Positions 17,175 to 27,044 of a stretch of 64,000 nucleotides of DNA are shown here, one piece after another. The stretch lies in contig NZ_CALEJS010000012.1 of assembly GCF_937898475.1 (NCBI RefSeq), positions 470,197-534,196 on the forward strand, in the 5' to 3' direction. Below the pieces are notes generated by a model. That model was not told where the DNA came from. It searched no databases and worked only from the letters and a program-made list of their open reading frames with translations. Source of the stretch: an uncultured Chitinophaga sp. (GTDB taxonomy: Bacteria; Bacteroidota; Bacteroidia; Chitinophagales; Chitinophagaceae). Position numbers and translations under genes: made by a program. Positions within the stretch are counted from its first letter, which is position 1. Each line of letters starts with the position of its first letter.

Positions 17175-19403
17175 ATGCACATACCAGCACTTATTTCAGA
17201 TCTGGCACTGATATTGGCGGCCGCGGCCATTACCACACTCATCTTCAAACAGTTGAAACAGCCGCTGGTACTGGGCTATATTGTGGCCGGACTGCTGGTG
17301 GGACCTCACGTATCGCTTCTCCCTACTGTTTCTGACGAGGCCAATATCCAGACATGGTCTGAAATAGGCGTGATCTTCCTGCTCTTCAGCCTGGGCCTGG
17401 AGTTCAGCTTCAAAAAACTGATCAAGGTAGGAGGGGCGGCTTCTATTACGGCCGTTATCGAAGTGGGGATGATGCTGCTTCTGGGCTATGCCGCCGGCCG
17501 TTTACTGGGATGGTCTACCATGGATAGTATCTTCCTGGGCGGTATCCTTTCTGTGTCATCTACCACCATCATCATCCGCGCCTTTGATGAACTGGGCGTG
17601 AAGGGAAAGCAGTTCGCCGGGCTGGTGTTCGGCATACTGGTGGTAGAAGACCTGGTGGCCATTGTTTTGCTGGTATTGTTATCCACCCTGGCGGCCAGCC
17701 GGCAGTTTGCCGGTATCGAAATGCTGACTTCCGTGGTAAAGCTGGTCTTCTTTCTCATCATATGGTTTGTGGCGGGGATTTTCTTCCTGCCTACCCTGCT
17801 GAAGCGCACCCGCAAACTCATGAACGAGGAAACGCTGCTGGTTACTTCCATCGGGCTTTGCCTGTTGATGGTGGTGCTGGCAACTGAAGTGGGTTTCTCC
17901 CCGGCCCTGGGCGCATTTGTTATGGGCTCCATACTGGCTGAAACCACGCAGGCGGAAAAGATAGAACACCTGGTAAAACCGGTAAAAGAGCTGTTTGGCG
18001 CCGTCTTCTTCGTTTCAGTAGGTATGCTGATAGACCCTGCCATGATCGTAAAGTATGCTGGTCCGGTGGCTGTTATAACGGTGATCACTATACTGGGTAA
18101 GCTGCTCAGCACCACTACCGGCGCCCTGATAGCCGGTCAGCCGCTCAAACCCGCCGTGCAGGCAGGTATGAGCCTGGCGCAGATAGGGGAGTTCTCCTTT
18201 ATCATTGCTACGCTGGGACTTACGCTGAAGGTAACCAGCCATTTCCTGTACCCGGTGGCAGTGGCCGTATCTGCCGTTACCACCTTTACCACTCCCTACC
18301 TGATCCGCTCATCAGAACGGGCCTATGTAAGGATAGCGGCCCTGCTGCCGCACCGGTGGAGGACCACGCTGAACCGCTACAGCGCCGCCACGCAGACCAT
18401 TGCGGTGGTGAGCGACTGGAAGCAGCTGCTGCGCTCTTATTTCATGAATACGGTGCTGTACTCGGTGATCATTATCGCGATTGTGCTGATGTCAGCCTAT
18501 TATGTACTGCCCATGGTGACGGAGGCGCCGGAAGACATCAACCCTGCCCGTATCATTACTGCGCTGGTTACCCTGCTGGTGTTATCGCCCTTCCTGTGGG
18601 CGCTGGCCTTCCGCGGGGTCAGCAACCAGGCCTCGGCCAATATATGGCGGCAAAAGAAGTACAGAGGCCCTTTACTGTTACTGCGTTTATTACGTATAGG
18701 CCTGGCTGTTTCCCTGGTGGGTTTCTTTGTAGACCTGTTCTTTTCTGTAGTGGTGGCCCTGACGGTAACCGTGATCATCCTGGCATTGCTGCTCATCTTC
18801 CACCGCAAGCTGCAGGCTTTTTATACCAAGATAGAAGAACGGTTCTTCTCCAATTTCAATGAAAGGGAAACCCGCGTAGGCGGCATCAACAAACAGGTAC
18901 TGGCGCCCTGGGATGCACACCTGGCCGTTATGAATATTTCGCCCATGTCGCCGGCCGTAGGAAAAACCCTCCAGGAGCTGGCCATACGGGAAAGGTTCGG
19001 CGCCAACATCGCGCTGATCAAAAGAGGTAAACAGCAGTATGCCGCTCCCGGTAAAGATGAACGCCTCTATCCCGGTGATATGGTCACCGTCATCGGGACA
19101 GATGAACAGATATCGCAGCTGAACCGCTTCCTGGAAGAGGAAGACAGCAGCATCGAGGAAAAACAGATGCTGGCGCACGATATTGTGCTGCGCCGTTACA
19201 TGATTAAAAAAGAAGCGCCCCTTTGCGGTAAAACGATCCGTGAAGCCGGCATCCGTGAACAATCACAAGGCATGATCCTGGGCATAGAAAGAAGCGGTAA
19301 ACGCATCCTGAACCCTGAATCCACCACCGTATTGCAGGAAGGCGATATCATATGGGTGGCTGGCAGCGACAAAAAACTGGCTGCCTTCTTCAAAGGTTTT
19401 TAA
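17175..19403 (+). CDS. Kef-type (CPA2) cation/proton antiporter with TrkA-C domains
   Basis: This 742-residue inner-membrane protein begins with a Na+/H+ exchanger domain of about 12 helices (residues about 5-380). Conserved segments are LGYIVAGLLVGPH, EIGVIFLLFSLGLEFS and FGILVVEDLVAIVLL. A second membrane block follows (about 420-560), then two regulatory TrkA-C domains, one from about 590 (VGKTLQELAI) and one from about 665 (LCGKTIREAGI). There is no TrkA-N nucleotide-binding domain, so gating may depend on ligands of the TrkA-C pair. It exports K+ or Na+ in exchange for H+. The ATG at 17175 is preferred to a GTG at 17091, which would add an unlikely cysteine-rich extension. Confidence 0.9.
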   Translation: MHIPALISDLALILAAAAITTLIFKQLKQPLVLGYIVAGLLVGPHVSLLPTVSDEANIQTWSEIGVIFLLFSLGLEFSFKKLIKVGGAASITAVIEVGMMLLLGYAAGRLLGWSTMDSIFLGGILSVSSTTIIIRAFDELGVKGKQFAGLVFGILVVEDLVAIVLLVLLSTLAASRQFAGIEMLTSVVKLVFFLIIWFVAGIFFLPTLLKRTRKLMNEETLLVTSIGLCLLMVVLATEVGFSPALGAFVMGSILAETTQAEKIEHLVKPVKELFGAVFFVSVGMLIDPAMIVKYAGPVAVITVITILGKLLSTTTGALIAGQPLKPAVQAGMSLAQIGEFSFIIATLGLTLKVTSHFLYPVAVAVSAVTTFTTPYLIRSSERAYVRIAALLPHRWRTTLNRYSAATQTIAVVSDWKQLLRSYFMNTVLYSVIIIAIVLMSAYYVLPMVTEAPEDINPARIITALVTLLVLSPFLWALAFRGVSNQASANIWRQKKYRGPLLLLRLLRIGLAVSLVGFFVDLFFSVVVALTVTVIILALLLIFHRKLQAFYTKIEERFFSNFNERETRVGGINKQVLAPWDAHLAVMNISPMSPAVGKTLQELAIRERFGANIALIKRGKQQYAAPGKDERLYPGDMVTVIGTDEQISQLNRFLEEEDSSIEEKQMLAHDIVLRRYMIKKEAPLCGKTIREAGIREQSQGMILGIERSGKRILNPESTTVLQEGDIIWVAGSDKKLAAFFKGF

Positions 19404-19407
19404 CGCT

Positions 19408-20232
19408 CTATTTATAGCTCAGTTGTGTGGTGTCACTAAGGCCATCCAGGCCATAGTGGGCGGTAACGCTTACCGGGTACTTCAAAGCATTGTACTCATA
19501 GCTGTAGGTATTAAGATGCGTACCCGCTGCACCAGCATACCGGATCTCCTCTGTGAGGATGTTGTTGGCAGAAAGAAAGGCCGGCATAATATCCGTAATG
19601 TAACAAAGGTCTGTTACCTGTTTCTGCGGATTAGGATGCTGGTCGTAGGTGTACGTAACAGAAGATCCGGGCTCAAAATTTGTCCCCCCACGGCTCCGGC
19701 CGTAGTTATCCAGCCGGATAATATTGCCTTCGCCGTTCCATGTATATTGCTGGTAATTATGGCATTCATAGGTATTATCTGCATTGCGGCTGAAGAAATA
19801 GCGCGCAATGATCTGCGCTGCTGCATTGTACACCAGTGAATCATAACCCTGTACCTGGCCCTGCGTATAGTAATGGATCTTGTCTATCAGCGGGTAGTTA
19901 GTGGTATATTCAAACGAAGAGAAGATCTCGCTGTTCTCCCCGTTTGTGTGGCCGGATACCAGCGTGCTGGCCAGCCGCCCGTTCTTATACACCGGTATAC
20001 GTACATCCGTATAGGTATCTTCTGATGCCCGCTGGATCCTGGTCAGGCGGTCAATGGTGTTGCGCTGGCTATAGCTGATCAGCATCGTGCTGGCCTGGCT
20101 GTTGATCCCCTGCAGCAGGGGAAGGGGCCGGCGCTCTTTGCTGTCCGCATCCGTATTACGGAAGGAGGCCAGGATCGTAATAGCCAGCATAGCGGCAAGG
20201 GCAATCCGCTCCCGGAAATTGGCAGTTCTCAT
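19408..20232 (-). CDS. Secreted protein with YD-like strands, unknown function
   Basis: This 274-residue protein has a weak N-terminal membrane or signal segment (RIALAAMLAITILASF). The rest is a run of beta-strands with tyrosine-rich turns such as YDSLVYNAAAQII, YQQYTWNGEGNIIRLDNYG and VTYTYDQHPNPQKQ, which recall YD/RHS-type repeats found in many secreted Bacteroidota proteins. It is far shorter than a true RHS toxin and has no toxin domain. It converges with the Kef-type gene with four bases between the stops. No function can be assigned. Confidence 0.65.
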   Translation of the reverse strand: MRTANFRERIALAAMLAITILASFRNTDADSKERRPLPLLQGINSQASTMLISYSQRNTIDRLTRIQRASEDTYTDVRIPVYKNGRLASTLVSGHTNGENSEIFSSFEYTTNYPLIDKIHYYTQGQVQGYDSLVYNAAAQIIARYFFSRNADNTYECHNYQQYTWNGEGNIIRLDNYGRSRGGTNFEPGSSVTYTYDQHPNPQKQVTDLCYITDIMPAFLSANNILTEEIRYAGAAGTHLNTYSYEYNALKYPVSVTAHYGLDGLSDTTQLSYK

Positions 20233-20380
20233 AGGTATAATCGGTTATAGGAATATGGAATAGTTAGTATTTCAAAATTAGCAAAAAGCAAATGTGAATA
20301 TATAGCATTTTAGTGCTATGCGTTGTCCAGGGGCATTAAACATTCTGATCAGCACGGTGTTATTCAGAAAAAGGACGGCC

Positions 20381-21028
20381 ATGAAGCGGACAATCTACTG
20401 GAAAATAATACTACCGGTGAGCCTTATACTTTTTTCCTGTACCGGCGCTACCCGTATTACCGGCTCCTGGGTAAACCCCGAAACACAGCCTGTAAAGCAG
20501 GATTATCACCACATTTTTATTGCCACGATGACGAAGCATGCAATAGCAAGAGCGCAGACAGAGAACGCACTTTCTGCAGAGCTGAAGCGGTTCAACAAGC
20601 GCGGGCTGAAGAGCAGCGACACATTCACACCCGCTTTGCTGGAAACCCTGCCTGCCCGTGAAGAGCTGCTCCAGCTGATACAACAAACCGGTGCAGATGC
20701 CATACTGACCACCTCCCTGCTGCGTACGCAGAGTGAAACCAGGTATGTGCGCAGCAGCGTAAAATACGCGCCCGTTCCCGCTTATGGCTGGTACCGCGGC
20801 TTCTACGCCTACTATGCCCACTGGTATCCCATGGTGTACGATACGGGATATTATGTAGCTGATAAGACCTATTTTGTGGAAAGCAACCTCTATGATGCAC
20901 GTACAGAGAAACTGCTATGGTCGGCGCAGACGGCTACCGTTAACCCCGGCAGCCTGGAAAAATTCCTGGCAGAATACCCCGGTAAGGTCATTGCACAGAT
21001 GATGAGAGACGGCGTGCTGAAGCCATAA
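20381..21028 (+). CDS. Lipoprotein of unknown function
   Basis: This 215-residue protein has a lipoprotein signal ending LILFSC (Cys20). The mature part contains TRITGSWVNPE, a TGADAILTTSLLRTQSETRYV segment and a tyrosine-rich stretch (YGWYRGFYAYYAHWYP), followed by FVESNLYDARTEKLLWSAQT. The fold resembles the DUF4136-like group of small envelope lipoproteins, though I cannot confirm the family. The frame extends upstream to 20318, but the ATG at 20381 starts the signal peptide. A short palindrome (ATAGCA/TGCTAT) lies about 70 bases upstream. Confidence 0.7.
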   Translation: MKRTIYWKIILPVSLILFSCTGATRITGSWVNPETQPVKQDYHHIFIATMTKHAIARAQTENALSAELKRFNKRGLKSSDTFTPALLETLPAREELLQLIQQTGADAILTTSLLRTQSETRYVRSSVKYAPVPAYGWYRGFYAYYAHWYPMVYDTGYYVADKTYFVESNLYDARTEKLLWSAQTATVNPGSLEKFLAEYPGKVIAQMMRDGVLKP

Positions 21029-21140
21029 GGCTCCTCACTTCAAGGCTGAGCGGCAAGGCCCGAACATTCAGGCTTTTGAACTTTTAAACAAGCAATGATA
21101 CTGGAACAGTTTATGTAACGATGATAGAAAACCATCGCTT

Positions 21141-22862
21141 ATGTACACCCTTGGCATCAACGCCGCGTTCCATGATTCTGCTGCCTGTATAGTAAAGGAC
21201 GGCCAGCTGCTTGCCGCAGTGGAGGATGAACGCTTCACACATATCAAGCACGGCAAAAGGCCTATTCCGTTCTCTGCATATGAGCTGCCCTTTCATGCAA
21301 TAGACTATTGTTTAAAGACTGCAGGCATACACCTGAAAGATGTAGACCGTGTTGCTTATTCTTTTGATCCGTATATCCTGCTGAACGATGCAGATGAAAA
21401 GAAAGACCGCATCACCCTGCCGCTGGAACCTTCTGCGTATAAGGTGCCTGAAAAGTGGATGTCGCCATGGGACCCGCTCTTCCTTTCCTCTATTGTGAAT
21501 GCGCCGCGCCAATTGGTGGATGGTTATCCACACCATTTGCAGCAGCGTTTTAAAGGCGCCCAACCGGATAAAGAACGGTTTCATTTTGTTGAACATCACC
21601 TTTGCCATGCAGCCAGCGCCTTCCTTCCTTCGCCTTATGAACAGGCGGCCGTGCTGACTATTGACGGGCGCGGAGAGAAGGCCACCACCACCTTCAGTCT
21701 CGGCTCCGGTAACGATATGCAGCGCATTACACAGGTAAACATGCCGCACTCATTAGGACTGTTGTATGAGCAGGTGACCAGCTATCTTGGCTTCCTGCAC
21801 TCTTCAGATGAATATAAAGTGATGGCCCTGGCATCTTACGGGAAACCGGTATTTGCCAATGATTTTCGTGAGATGATACAATTGCAGGAGAATGGTCATT
21901 ACACCATCAGCAATGAACGGTTTTTTGCGCGCTTCGGTCCCCCGCGCGAAAGAGGTGCTGCATTTACCGCGCATCATTTCAATATAGCGCAATCCCTGCA
22001 GGTAGTACTGCAGGAGCGCGTACTGGAGCTGGCTGAATGGCTGCAGCAGGAAACAAGCTCAGAAAATCTTTGCTTCGCCGGCGGTGTGGCACTGAATTGT
22101 GTGCTGAACGCTGCGATACGCGATGCAGGGATATTCAAAAATATCTGGGTACAGCCTGCTGCAGGCGACGCAGGCACCGCTCTGGGCGCTGCCATGTGGA
22201 TAGATGCACAGCAGCGGCCCGGAGAAGGACGCAGTTTTTGTATGGAGCATGCCTATTGGGGACCAGATTACGGGGATGATGAAATAGCAAAATTCCTGGA
22301 CTGGGCAAAAGTGCCTTACCGCCGCATGCAGGATGTGGCCGCAGAAACAGCTGAACTGCTGGCGCAGGATAAGATCATCGGCTGGTTCCAGGGCAGGATG
22401 GAGTTTGGGCCGCGAGCCCTGGGCAGCCGTTCTATACTGGCTTCTCCTATTTCTCCATCTATGCAGGCCCGGCTGAACGAAGTGAAGGACCGGGAAGACT
22501 TCCGGCCGGTGGCGCCCGTAGTAATGGAGGAAGCCGCACCGGAATGGTTTGAGCAGGCAGCGTATTCGCCTTTCATGTTGTTTGTGTATAAAGTAAAGGA
22601 AGATAAGAAAGAGCGGATACCGGCTGTGTGCCATGTGGACGGCACCGCACGTATCCAGACCATCAACCGGCAGCAGCATCCGCGCTACTACGATTTACTG
22701 AATGCTTTTGCACAGCGCACCGGTGTGCCTGTATTGATCAATACTTCTTTCAACACTTTGGGCAAACCTATTGTATGCACCCCGCGCGATGCGCTGGAAT
22801 GCTTCTGGTCGTCGCCCTTCGATGCATTGGTAATTGGCAGTTTCCTTGTTTCGAAAAGCTAA
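21141..22862 (+). CDS. Carbamoyltransferase (NodU/CmcH family)
   Basis: This 573-residue enzyme transfers carbamoyl from carbamoyl phosphate to a hydroxyl group, usually of a sugar, by way of an adenylated intermediate. The Kae1-like N-terminal domain shows MYTLGINAAFHDSAAC, the metal-binding VEHHLCHAASAF, LTIDGRGE, and FAGGVALNCVLN. The C-terminal domain shows WFQGRMEFGPRALGSRSILA and INTSFNTLGKPIV. The length is normal. It is joined head to tail with a GT2 gene and faces a heptose and glycosyltransferase cluster. It therefore probably decorates an envelope glycan, as WapO does for heptose in Pseudomonas; this target is inferred. Confidence 0.92.
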   Translation: MYTLGINAAFHDSAACIVKDGQLLAAVEDERFTHIKHGKRPIPFSAYELPFHAIDYCLKTAGIHLKDVDRVAYSFDPYILLNDADEKKDRITLPLEPSAYKVPEKWMSPWDPLFLSSIVNAPRQLVDGYPHHLQQRFKGAQPDKERFHFVEHHLCHAASAFLPSPYEQAAVLTIDGRGEKATTTFSLGSGNDMQRITQVNMPHSLGLLYEQVTSYLGFLHSSDEYKVMALASYGKPVFANDFREMIQLQENGHYTISNERFFARFGPPRERGAAFTAHHFNIAQSLQVVLQERVLELAEWLQQETSSENLCFAGGVALNCVLNAAIRDAGIFKNIWVQPAAGDAGTALGAAMWIDAQQRPGEGRSFCMEHAYWGPDYGDDEIAKFLDWAKVPYRRMQDVAAETAELLAQDKIIGWFQGRMEFGPRALGSRSILASPISPSMQARLNEVKDREDFRPVAPVVMEEAAPEWFEQAAYSPFMLFVYKVKEDKKERIPAVCHVDGTARIQTINRQQHPRYYDLLNAFAQRTGVPVLINTSFNTLGKPIVCTPRDALECFWSSPFDALVIGSFLVSKS

Positions 22863-23846
22863 ATGGTAATGGCTATGGAAAAGAAGATCTCTGTTGTGAT
22901 CCCTACTTACTGCAGGCCGCTGCTGCTGATGGAATGCCTGAAGTCCCTTGCCAGGCAAAAGTTTGCGCGGGATGATTTTGAGGTGATCGTGATCAGCGAT
23001 GGTCCTGATCATCTTACCAAACAACTGGTGGTATCCTGGAAACATACCGGCCTGCTGGACATTGTATATGTACCGCTTGCCACCAAACGCGGGCCTGCCG
23101 CCGCCCGGAACATGGGATGGAAGCTGGCCGCCGGTACCCTTGTTGCATTTACGGATGATGATACCCTGCCGGATCCGCTGTGGCTGCAGTCCATTTGGGA
23201 TGCCTATCAGCAGGAAGAGCTGATCGCTTACAGCGGGCGGGTGATCGTTCCTTTACCGGAAAAGCCCACTGACTATGAATGGAACATTGCACAGCTGGAG
23301 CGTGCGCGCTTCATTACCGCCAACTGTGTATGCACCTGGAAGGCGCTGGAGCTGATCCAGGGATTTGACGAACGCTTTGAACTGGCCTGGCGGGAAGACA
23401 GCGATCTCGAATTTAAACTGCTGCAGCAACAGATACCCATCCACCATTTGCCGGAGGCCATTGTAGTGCACCCGGTGCGCGAAGCGTCCTGGGGCGTGAG
23501 CCTGCGGGAGCAGCGCAAGTCAATGTTCAATGCGCTGCTGTATAAGAAATTTCCAGGCCTGTATCGCAATTATATCAAACAGCACCCAATCTGGAGCTAC
23601 TATGTTATGACCCTTTGCTGCCTGGTGCTGCTGGCGGCGCTGTTGTTGAATGCCCCCGCCGTGGCGTTCGCCGCTGTAACAATATGGTTGTTGCTCCTTA
23701 CCGGTTTTATATGGAAGCGTTTGATGCACACGTCGCATGCATGGCCGCATGTAGTGGAGATGATCGTCACTTCTGTGCTGATACCTTTTCTGTCTGTTTA
23801 CTGGAACCTGTATGGTGCGGTGCGGTTCCGTGTGTTGTATCTATAA
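22863..23846 (+). CDS. GT2 family glycosyltransferase with C-terminal membrane helices
   Basis: This 327-residue protein has an N-terminal GT-A domain with KISVVIPTYCRP, the DXD-type metal site FTDDDTLPDP and the late WREDSDLEFKLLQ segment. Two hydrophobic helices near residues 240-285 anchor it to the inner membrane. It would add a nucleotide-activated sugar to a lipid-linked or core glycan. The ATG follows the carbamoyltransferase stop directly (TAAATG), so the two are co-translated. A second ATG at 22875 is also possible. Its 3' end overlaps the convergent GT9 gene by six bases. Confidence 0.88.
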   Translation: MVMAMEKKISVVIPTYCRPLLLMECLKSLARQKFARDDFEVIVISDGPDHLTKQLVVSWKHTGLLDIVYVPLATKRGPAAARNMGWKLAAGTLVAFTDDDTLPDPLWLQSIWDAYQQEELIAYSGRVIVPLPEKPTDYEWNIAQLERARFITANCVCTWKALELIQGFDERFELAWREDSDLEFKLLQQQIPIHHLPEAIVVHPVREASWGVSLREQRKSMFNALLYKKFPGLYRNYIKQHPIWSYYVMTLCCLVLLAALLLNAPAVAFAAVTIWLLLLTGFIWKRLMHTSHAWPHVVEMIVTSVLIPFLSVYWNLYGAVRFRVLYL

Positions 23847-24920
23847 CTGTTTATCCAGGATAGGCTCCAATATGCCCGCGGCTACCTGTACAATATTACC
23901 GGTGGTAGCGGGCATTTGTGATTCATAGCTGTATTGTTCATGCACATAACGGATCACTTCATTTTTGCTTCGCAGCTGTTCAGGCACATCAAAATACAAT
24001 ACTGCGCCCTGTGCTTTCCATGGCGTATGCTGCGGATTGGTATGCGCATACAATACCACCACCGGTACCTGTACTGCCGCCGCTATATGTGCGGTACTGG
24101 TATTCACGGAGATCACCAGTGCGCTGTGGCGGATCAGTGTGATGAACTCTGCAACGGAGAAAAGCCCGGCGCCCACGCAAACCCCGTTCTCCTGGTTGAT
24201 ACCATGACTAATGGCGGTAGCAAGCGCACGTTCTGCTTTGGTGCCTGTAATGAGCAGCTGCACTCCGGTTTGCCGCAGCAGGTCTTTGGCGGCCTTTATC
24301 CATTGCTGTACGGGATACTGGCGTTTATTGTCGCTTACGCCCGGATGGAGGACCACCCAGGGTTTATCAGGGTCTATGTGGCAGTGCTGCAGCTTTTTCC
24401 GCACATCAGGCCACAGGGCTTCGTTTACCTCCAGCATGAGCTTATCTGACGATGGTGTCACGTCTAAATGAGTAATAAGGTGAAGATCACGGCTTACCTG
24501 GTGACGAATGTAATCATAAGGTTCTTTTTCAGGGGCCCAGTGTGTAAGCAGCCCGTAAGGGTTTTCGCGGCAGTAGGCCAGGCGGATGGGGATATTGGCC
24601 AGGTAGGCCAGCATGGCAGCCGGCATGGGGTTCTGGCTGTATACGGTAAATATTACGGCCGCATCGAAATTGCCTTGCCGCAGTTTCTCTACCGTATCAT
24701 TGAAAACAGGTGTCGCATCAGGCGACTCATTCTTTACCCAGGGAGCATCGAAGATGATCGTGTCGTCAATGTCTGGAATGCTGGGTGTAATAACGGCGCC
24801 CATGGAAGAGGTGAGCAGGGTGATATGACATTCAAACGTTGTTTTCAGTGCATGGATAGCTGGCGTGCTCATGATCACATCGCCCATGTTGTCGAGCCGT
24901 ATACATAAGATGCGTTTCAT
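23841..24920 (-). CDS. GT9 (heptosyltransferase-type) glycosyltransferase
   Basis: This 359-residue GT-B enzyme has MKRILCIRLDNMGDVIMSTP at its start, the usual LPS heptosyltransferase opening. It has VVLHPGVSDNKRQYP in the donor domain and SVNTSTAHIAAAVQVPVVVLY in the ADP-heptose binding region. It is expected to transfer heptose from ADP-heptose to the LPS core at the cytoplasmic membrane face. It follows hldE by seven bases, which fits use of the sugar nucleotide made by that enzyme. Its stop codon overlaps that of the GT2 gene on the other strand. Confidence 0.88.
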   Translation of the reverse strand: MKRILCIRLDNMGDVIMSTPAIHALKTTFECHITLLTSSMGAVITPSIPDIDDTIIFDAPWVKNESPDATPVFNDTVEKLRQGNFDAAVIFTVYSQNPMPAAMLAYLANIPIRLAYCRENPYGLLTHWAPEKEPYDYIRHQVSRDLHLITHLDVTPSSDKLMLEVNEALWPDVRKKLQHCHIDPDKPWVVLHPGVSDNKRQYPVQQWIKAAKDLLRQTGVQLLITGTKAERALATAISHGINQENGVCVGAGLFSVAEFITLIRHSALVISVNTSTAHIAAAVQVPVVVLYAHTNPQHTPWKAQGAVLYFDVPEQLRSKNEVIRYVHEQYSYESQMPATTGNIVQVAAGILEPILDKQL

Positions 24921-24927
24921 ACAATGT

Positions 24928-26400
24928 TTACGCCAATTTTAATACCGGTTTGGTATGGATACGGCGTATGATCATTGATGTAGAGTGCCCCGGCAGCAGT
25001 GGCAGCAGGATCACTTCTCCTCCTAATTGTTCTACCAGTCCGGCTTCCGGCAGGCTCTCCCGGGTGTAGTCGCCGCCTTTCGCAAAGATGTGCGGCTGGA
25101 TCAGCTGTATCAGCGGCGCCGGTGTATCATCTTCCGGGCTGCCAAATGGGATGATATGATTTACGGCGCCCATGGCGGCCAGCACTTCCATGCGGTCCTG
25201 CAGGGTATTGATGGGGCGGTCGCTGCCTTTGATGCGGCGTATGCTTTCATCTGTATTGATGCCCACCATCAGTACATGCCCCAGCTCTTTTGCGCGGCCC
25301 AGGTAATTTACATGGCCGCTGTGCAGAATGTCAAAACAACCATTGGTGAAAACGATCTTCTTACCCTGGGCTTTATACATGGCAGACAGGTGCTGCAGCT
25401 GTCCGGGGTCAGTGATATATTTATCATTCACAGACAGGTAAGCGTTCAGTTCTTCCCAGCTGCAGCAGGCGGTATGCTGTTTGCCGATGGCGATGGCAGC
25501 CGCAGCTGCTGCCAGATCTGCTGCCGCGGGTACATCTGCGCCCGAAAGGCAGGCCAGCGTAAATGCGCTGATATAGGCATCTCCTGCACCTGATACGTTG
25601 GGCGATGAAGCTACCGGGTAAGCGCTGCAGCAGTATACGGGTTGATTGCCGTTGAATATAACGGCGCCCTCTTCATCCAGTGTGACCGCTGTGATGGCCG
25701 CACCGGTGCGGGAGTAAATGTCTGCACCCATGTTATTGATCTGCTGTGCCCTGCAATGCTGCTGTACATGCAATCCCAGCAGTTGCGCCGCCTCCGGGTA
25801 ATTGGGCTTCACCAGCGATGGGGAGAGGCTCTTAAAGCATTCCAGGCGGCGGGAGTCAACGGCGATGAACTTCTTGTGCTTCCGTTTTAATGCCTGTAAA
25901 GCGCCAATAACGGCAGGTGTGATAAGCCCTTTACAATAGTCTGCAATGATCACCGCATCATGTTTCGGAAACTCCTGTTGCAGCAGGCGGATGAAGGCCT
26001 GCTCTGTTTGCCCGCTGACAGCCGTTTCGGTGCCGCAATCGTAACGGGTCAGCAGCTGGTGCCCAGCCACTACTCTTGTCTTTACGATCGTTTCCCTTGA
26101 AGGGCAGTGCAGTATTTTTCCGTTGATGCCTGCTGCTTCCAGTAGTGAGCTGGCTTTGCGGCCATCATCATCCTGTCCGCTAACGCTGCAGAACGTTACC
26201 TTTGCGCCCAGGAATTTTACGTTCAGCGCAGTATTTGCACCGCCGCCGAGCGTAGTGGTCCTGGAGGCGATATCCACCACTGGTACCGGTGCTTCGGGCG
26301 TAAGCCGGGTGCTGGCGCCTTTGAGATACACATCCAGCATCAGGTCGCCGATCACCAGGATGGTGGGCTGCAGGAATTTTGCAATCAGATCTTTATACAT
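24928..26400 (-). CDS. hldE: Bifunctional heptose 7-phosphate kinase / heptose 1-phosphate adenylyltransferase
   Basis: This 490-residue enzyme makes ADP-D-glycero-beta-D-manno-heptose for LPS core. The N-terminal PfkB-type kinase (about 1-315) shows LTPEAPVPVVD, LGGGANTALN and the catalytic GAGD (271-274). The C-terminal nucleotidyltransferase (about 345-490) shows FTNGCFDILHSGHVNYL with HSGH at 360-363, and FAKGGDY. It sits between gmhB and the GT9 gene in the order expected for the pathway. The isomerase GmhA and the epimerase HldD are not seen in this window. Confidence 0.95.
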   Translation of the reverse strand: MYKDLIAKFLQPTILVIGDLMLDVYLKGASTRLTPEAPVPVVDIASRTTTLGGGANTALNVKFLGAKVTFCSVSGQDDDGRKASSLLEAAGINGKILHCPSRETIVKTRVVAGHQLLTRYDCGTETAVSGQTEQAFIRLLQQEFPKHDAVIIADYCKGLITPAVIGALQALKRKHKKFIAVDSRRLECFKSLSPSLVKPNYPEAAQLLGLHVQQHCRAQQINNMGADIYSRTGAAITAVTLDEEGAVIFNGNQPVYCCSAYPVASSPNVSGAGDAYISAFTLACLSGADVPAAADLAAAAAAIAIGKQHTACCSWEELNAYLSVNDKYITDPGQLQHLSAMYKAQGKKIVFTNGCFDILHSGHVNYLGRAKELGHVLMVGINTDESIRRIKGSDRPINTLQDRMEVLAAMGAVNHIIPFGSPEDDTPAPLIQLIQPHIFAKGGDYTRESLPEAGLVEQLGGEVILLPLLPGHSTSMIIRRIHTKPVLKLA

Positions 26401-26409
26401 GGGTCCGTT

Positions 26410-26500
26410 TTAATAATTAATAATGAATAACTAACAATGGAGAGGCAGGTGACGCATAGCGTAGCAGAGGGCCTCATTTTTAATTGCTAATTATTAATTG
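26410..26500. repeat. AATTAATAAT-type inverted repeat at the gmhB 3' end
   Basis: TAATAATTAATAATGAAT (26411-26428) and TAATTGCTAATTATTAATTG (26481-26500) form an AT-rich inverted repeat around a GC-richer loop. The right arm overlaps the last six codons and stop of gmhB (QLIISN). It resembles the arrays at 10473 and 38284. Confidence 0.75.
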
Positions 26501-27034
26501 TGCAGCCTCCAGCAGGCCGCCTGTAATGAGGAGGGGCTTGCGATAGCTGTTGATGATCCATTCTGTTTCATGTCCGTTATCCAGCAACACGGTACGGCAG
26601 CCGGCGCGGTTACCGGCTTCTACATCGTGCAGAATGTCGCCTATCATCCATGATTGCTGCAGGTCTATATTTAACAGGCTGGCTGCCTGTAACAGTAAGC
26701 CGGGATGTGGTTTTCGGCAAACGCAGTCTATTGCGTAGGCTTTAACCGATCCCTGCGGATGATGCGGGCAGTAAAAAAATCCATCCAGCTGTATGCCACT
26801 AAGACTCAATAATGCAGCGATGCGGTCTTTTACCGCCTGCATAGCCTTATCTTCAAAATAACCGCGGGCAATACCAGATTGATTGGATACCACCACCAGT
26901 GCGTAGCCATGTTTGTGCAGCAGCTGTAAAGCTTCTGCAGCGCCTGGTTCCAGCCTGATGAGCTCCGGGTTGACGTTATACGGCACATCGGTGATGAGCG
27001 TGCCATCCTTATCTATGAAAACTGCTTTTCTCAT
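26480..27034 (-). CDS. gmhB: D-glycero-D-manno-heptose 1,7-bisphosphate 7-phosphatase
   Basis: This 184-residue HAD-family phosphatase removes the 7-phosphate between the two HldE reactions. Asp8 and Asp10 in FIDKDGTLITD are the nucleophile and acid/base. VVVSNQSGIARGYF and MIGDILHDVEAGNRAG complete the HAD motifs. The GmhB zinc site is visible as Cys89, His91, Cys104 and Cys106. The gene sits immediately upstream of hldE in transcription. Its last codons lie inside an AT-rich palindromic repeat, so the natural C-terminus may have been altered by that repeat. Confidence 0.93.
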   Translation of the reverse strand: MRKAVFIDKDGTLITDVPYNVNPELIRLEPGAAEALQLLHKHGYALVVVSNQSGIARGYFEDKAMQAVKDRIAALLSLSGIQLDGFFYCPHHPQGSVKAYAIDCVCRKPHPGLLLQAASLLNIDLQQSWMIGDILHDVEAGNRAGCRTVLLDNGHETEWIINSYRKPLLITGGLLEAAQLIISN

Positions 27035-27044
27035 TCGCCAATTA

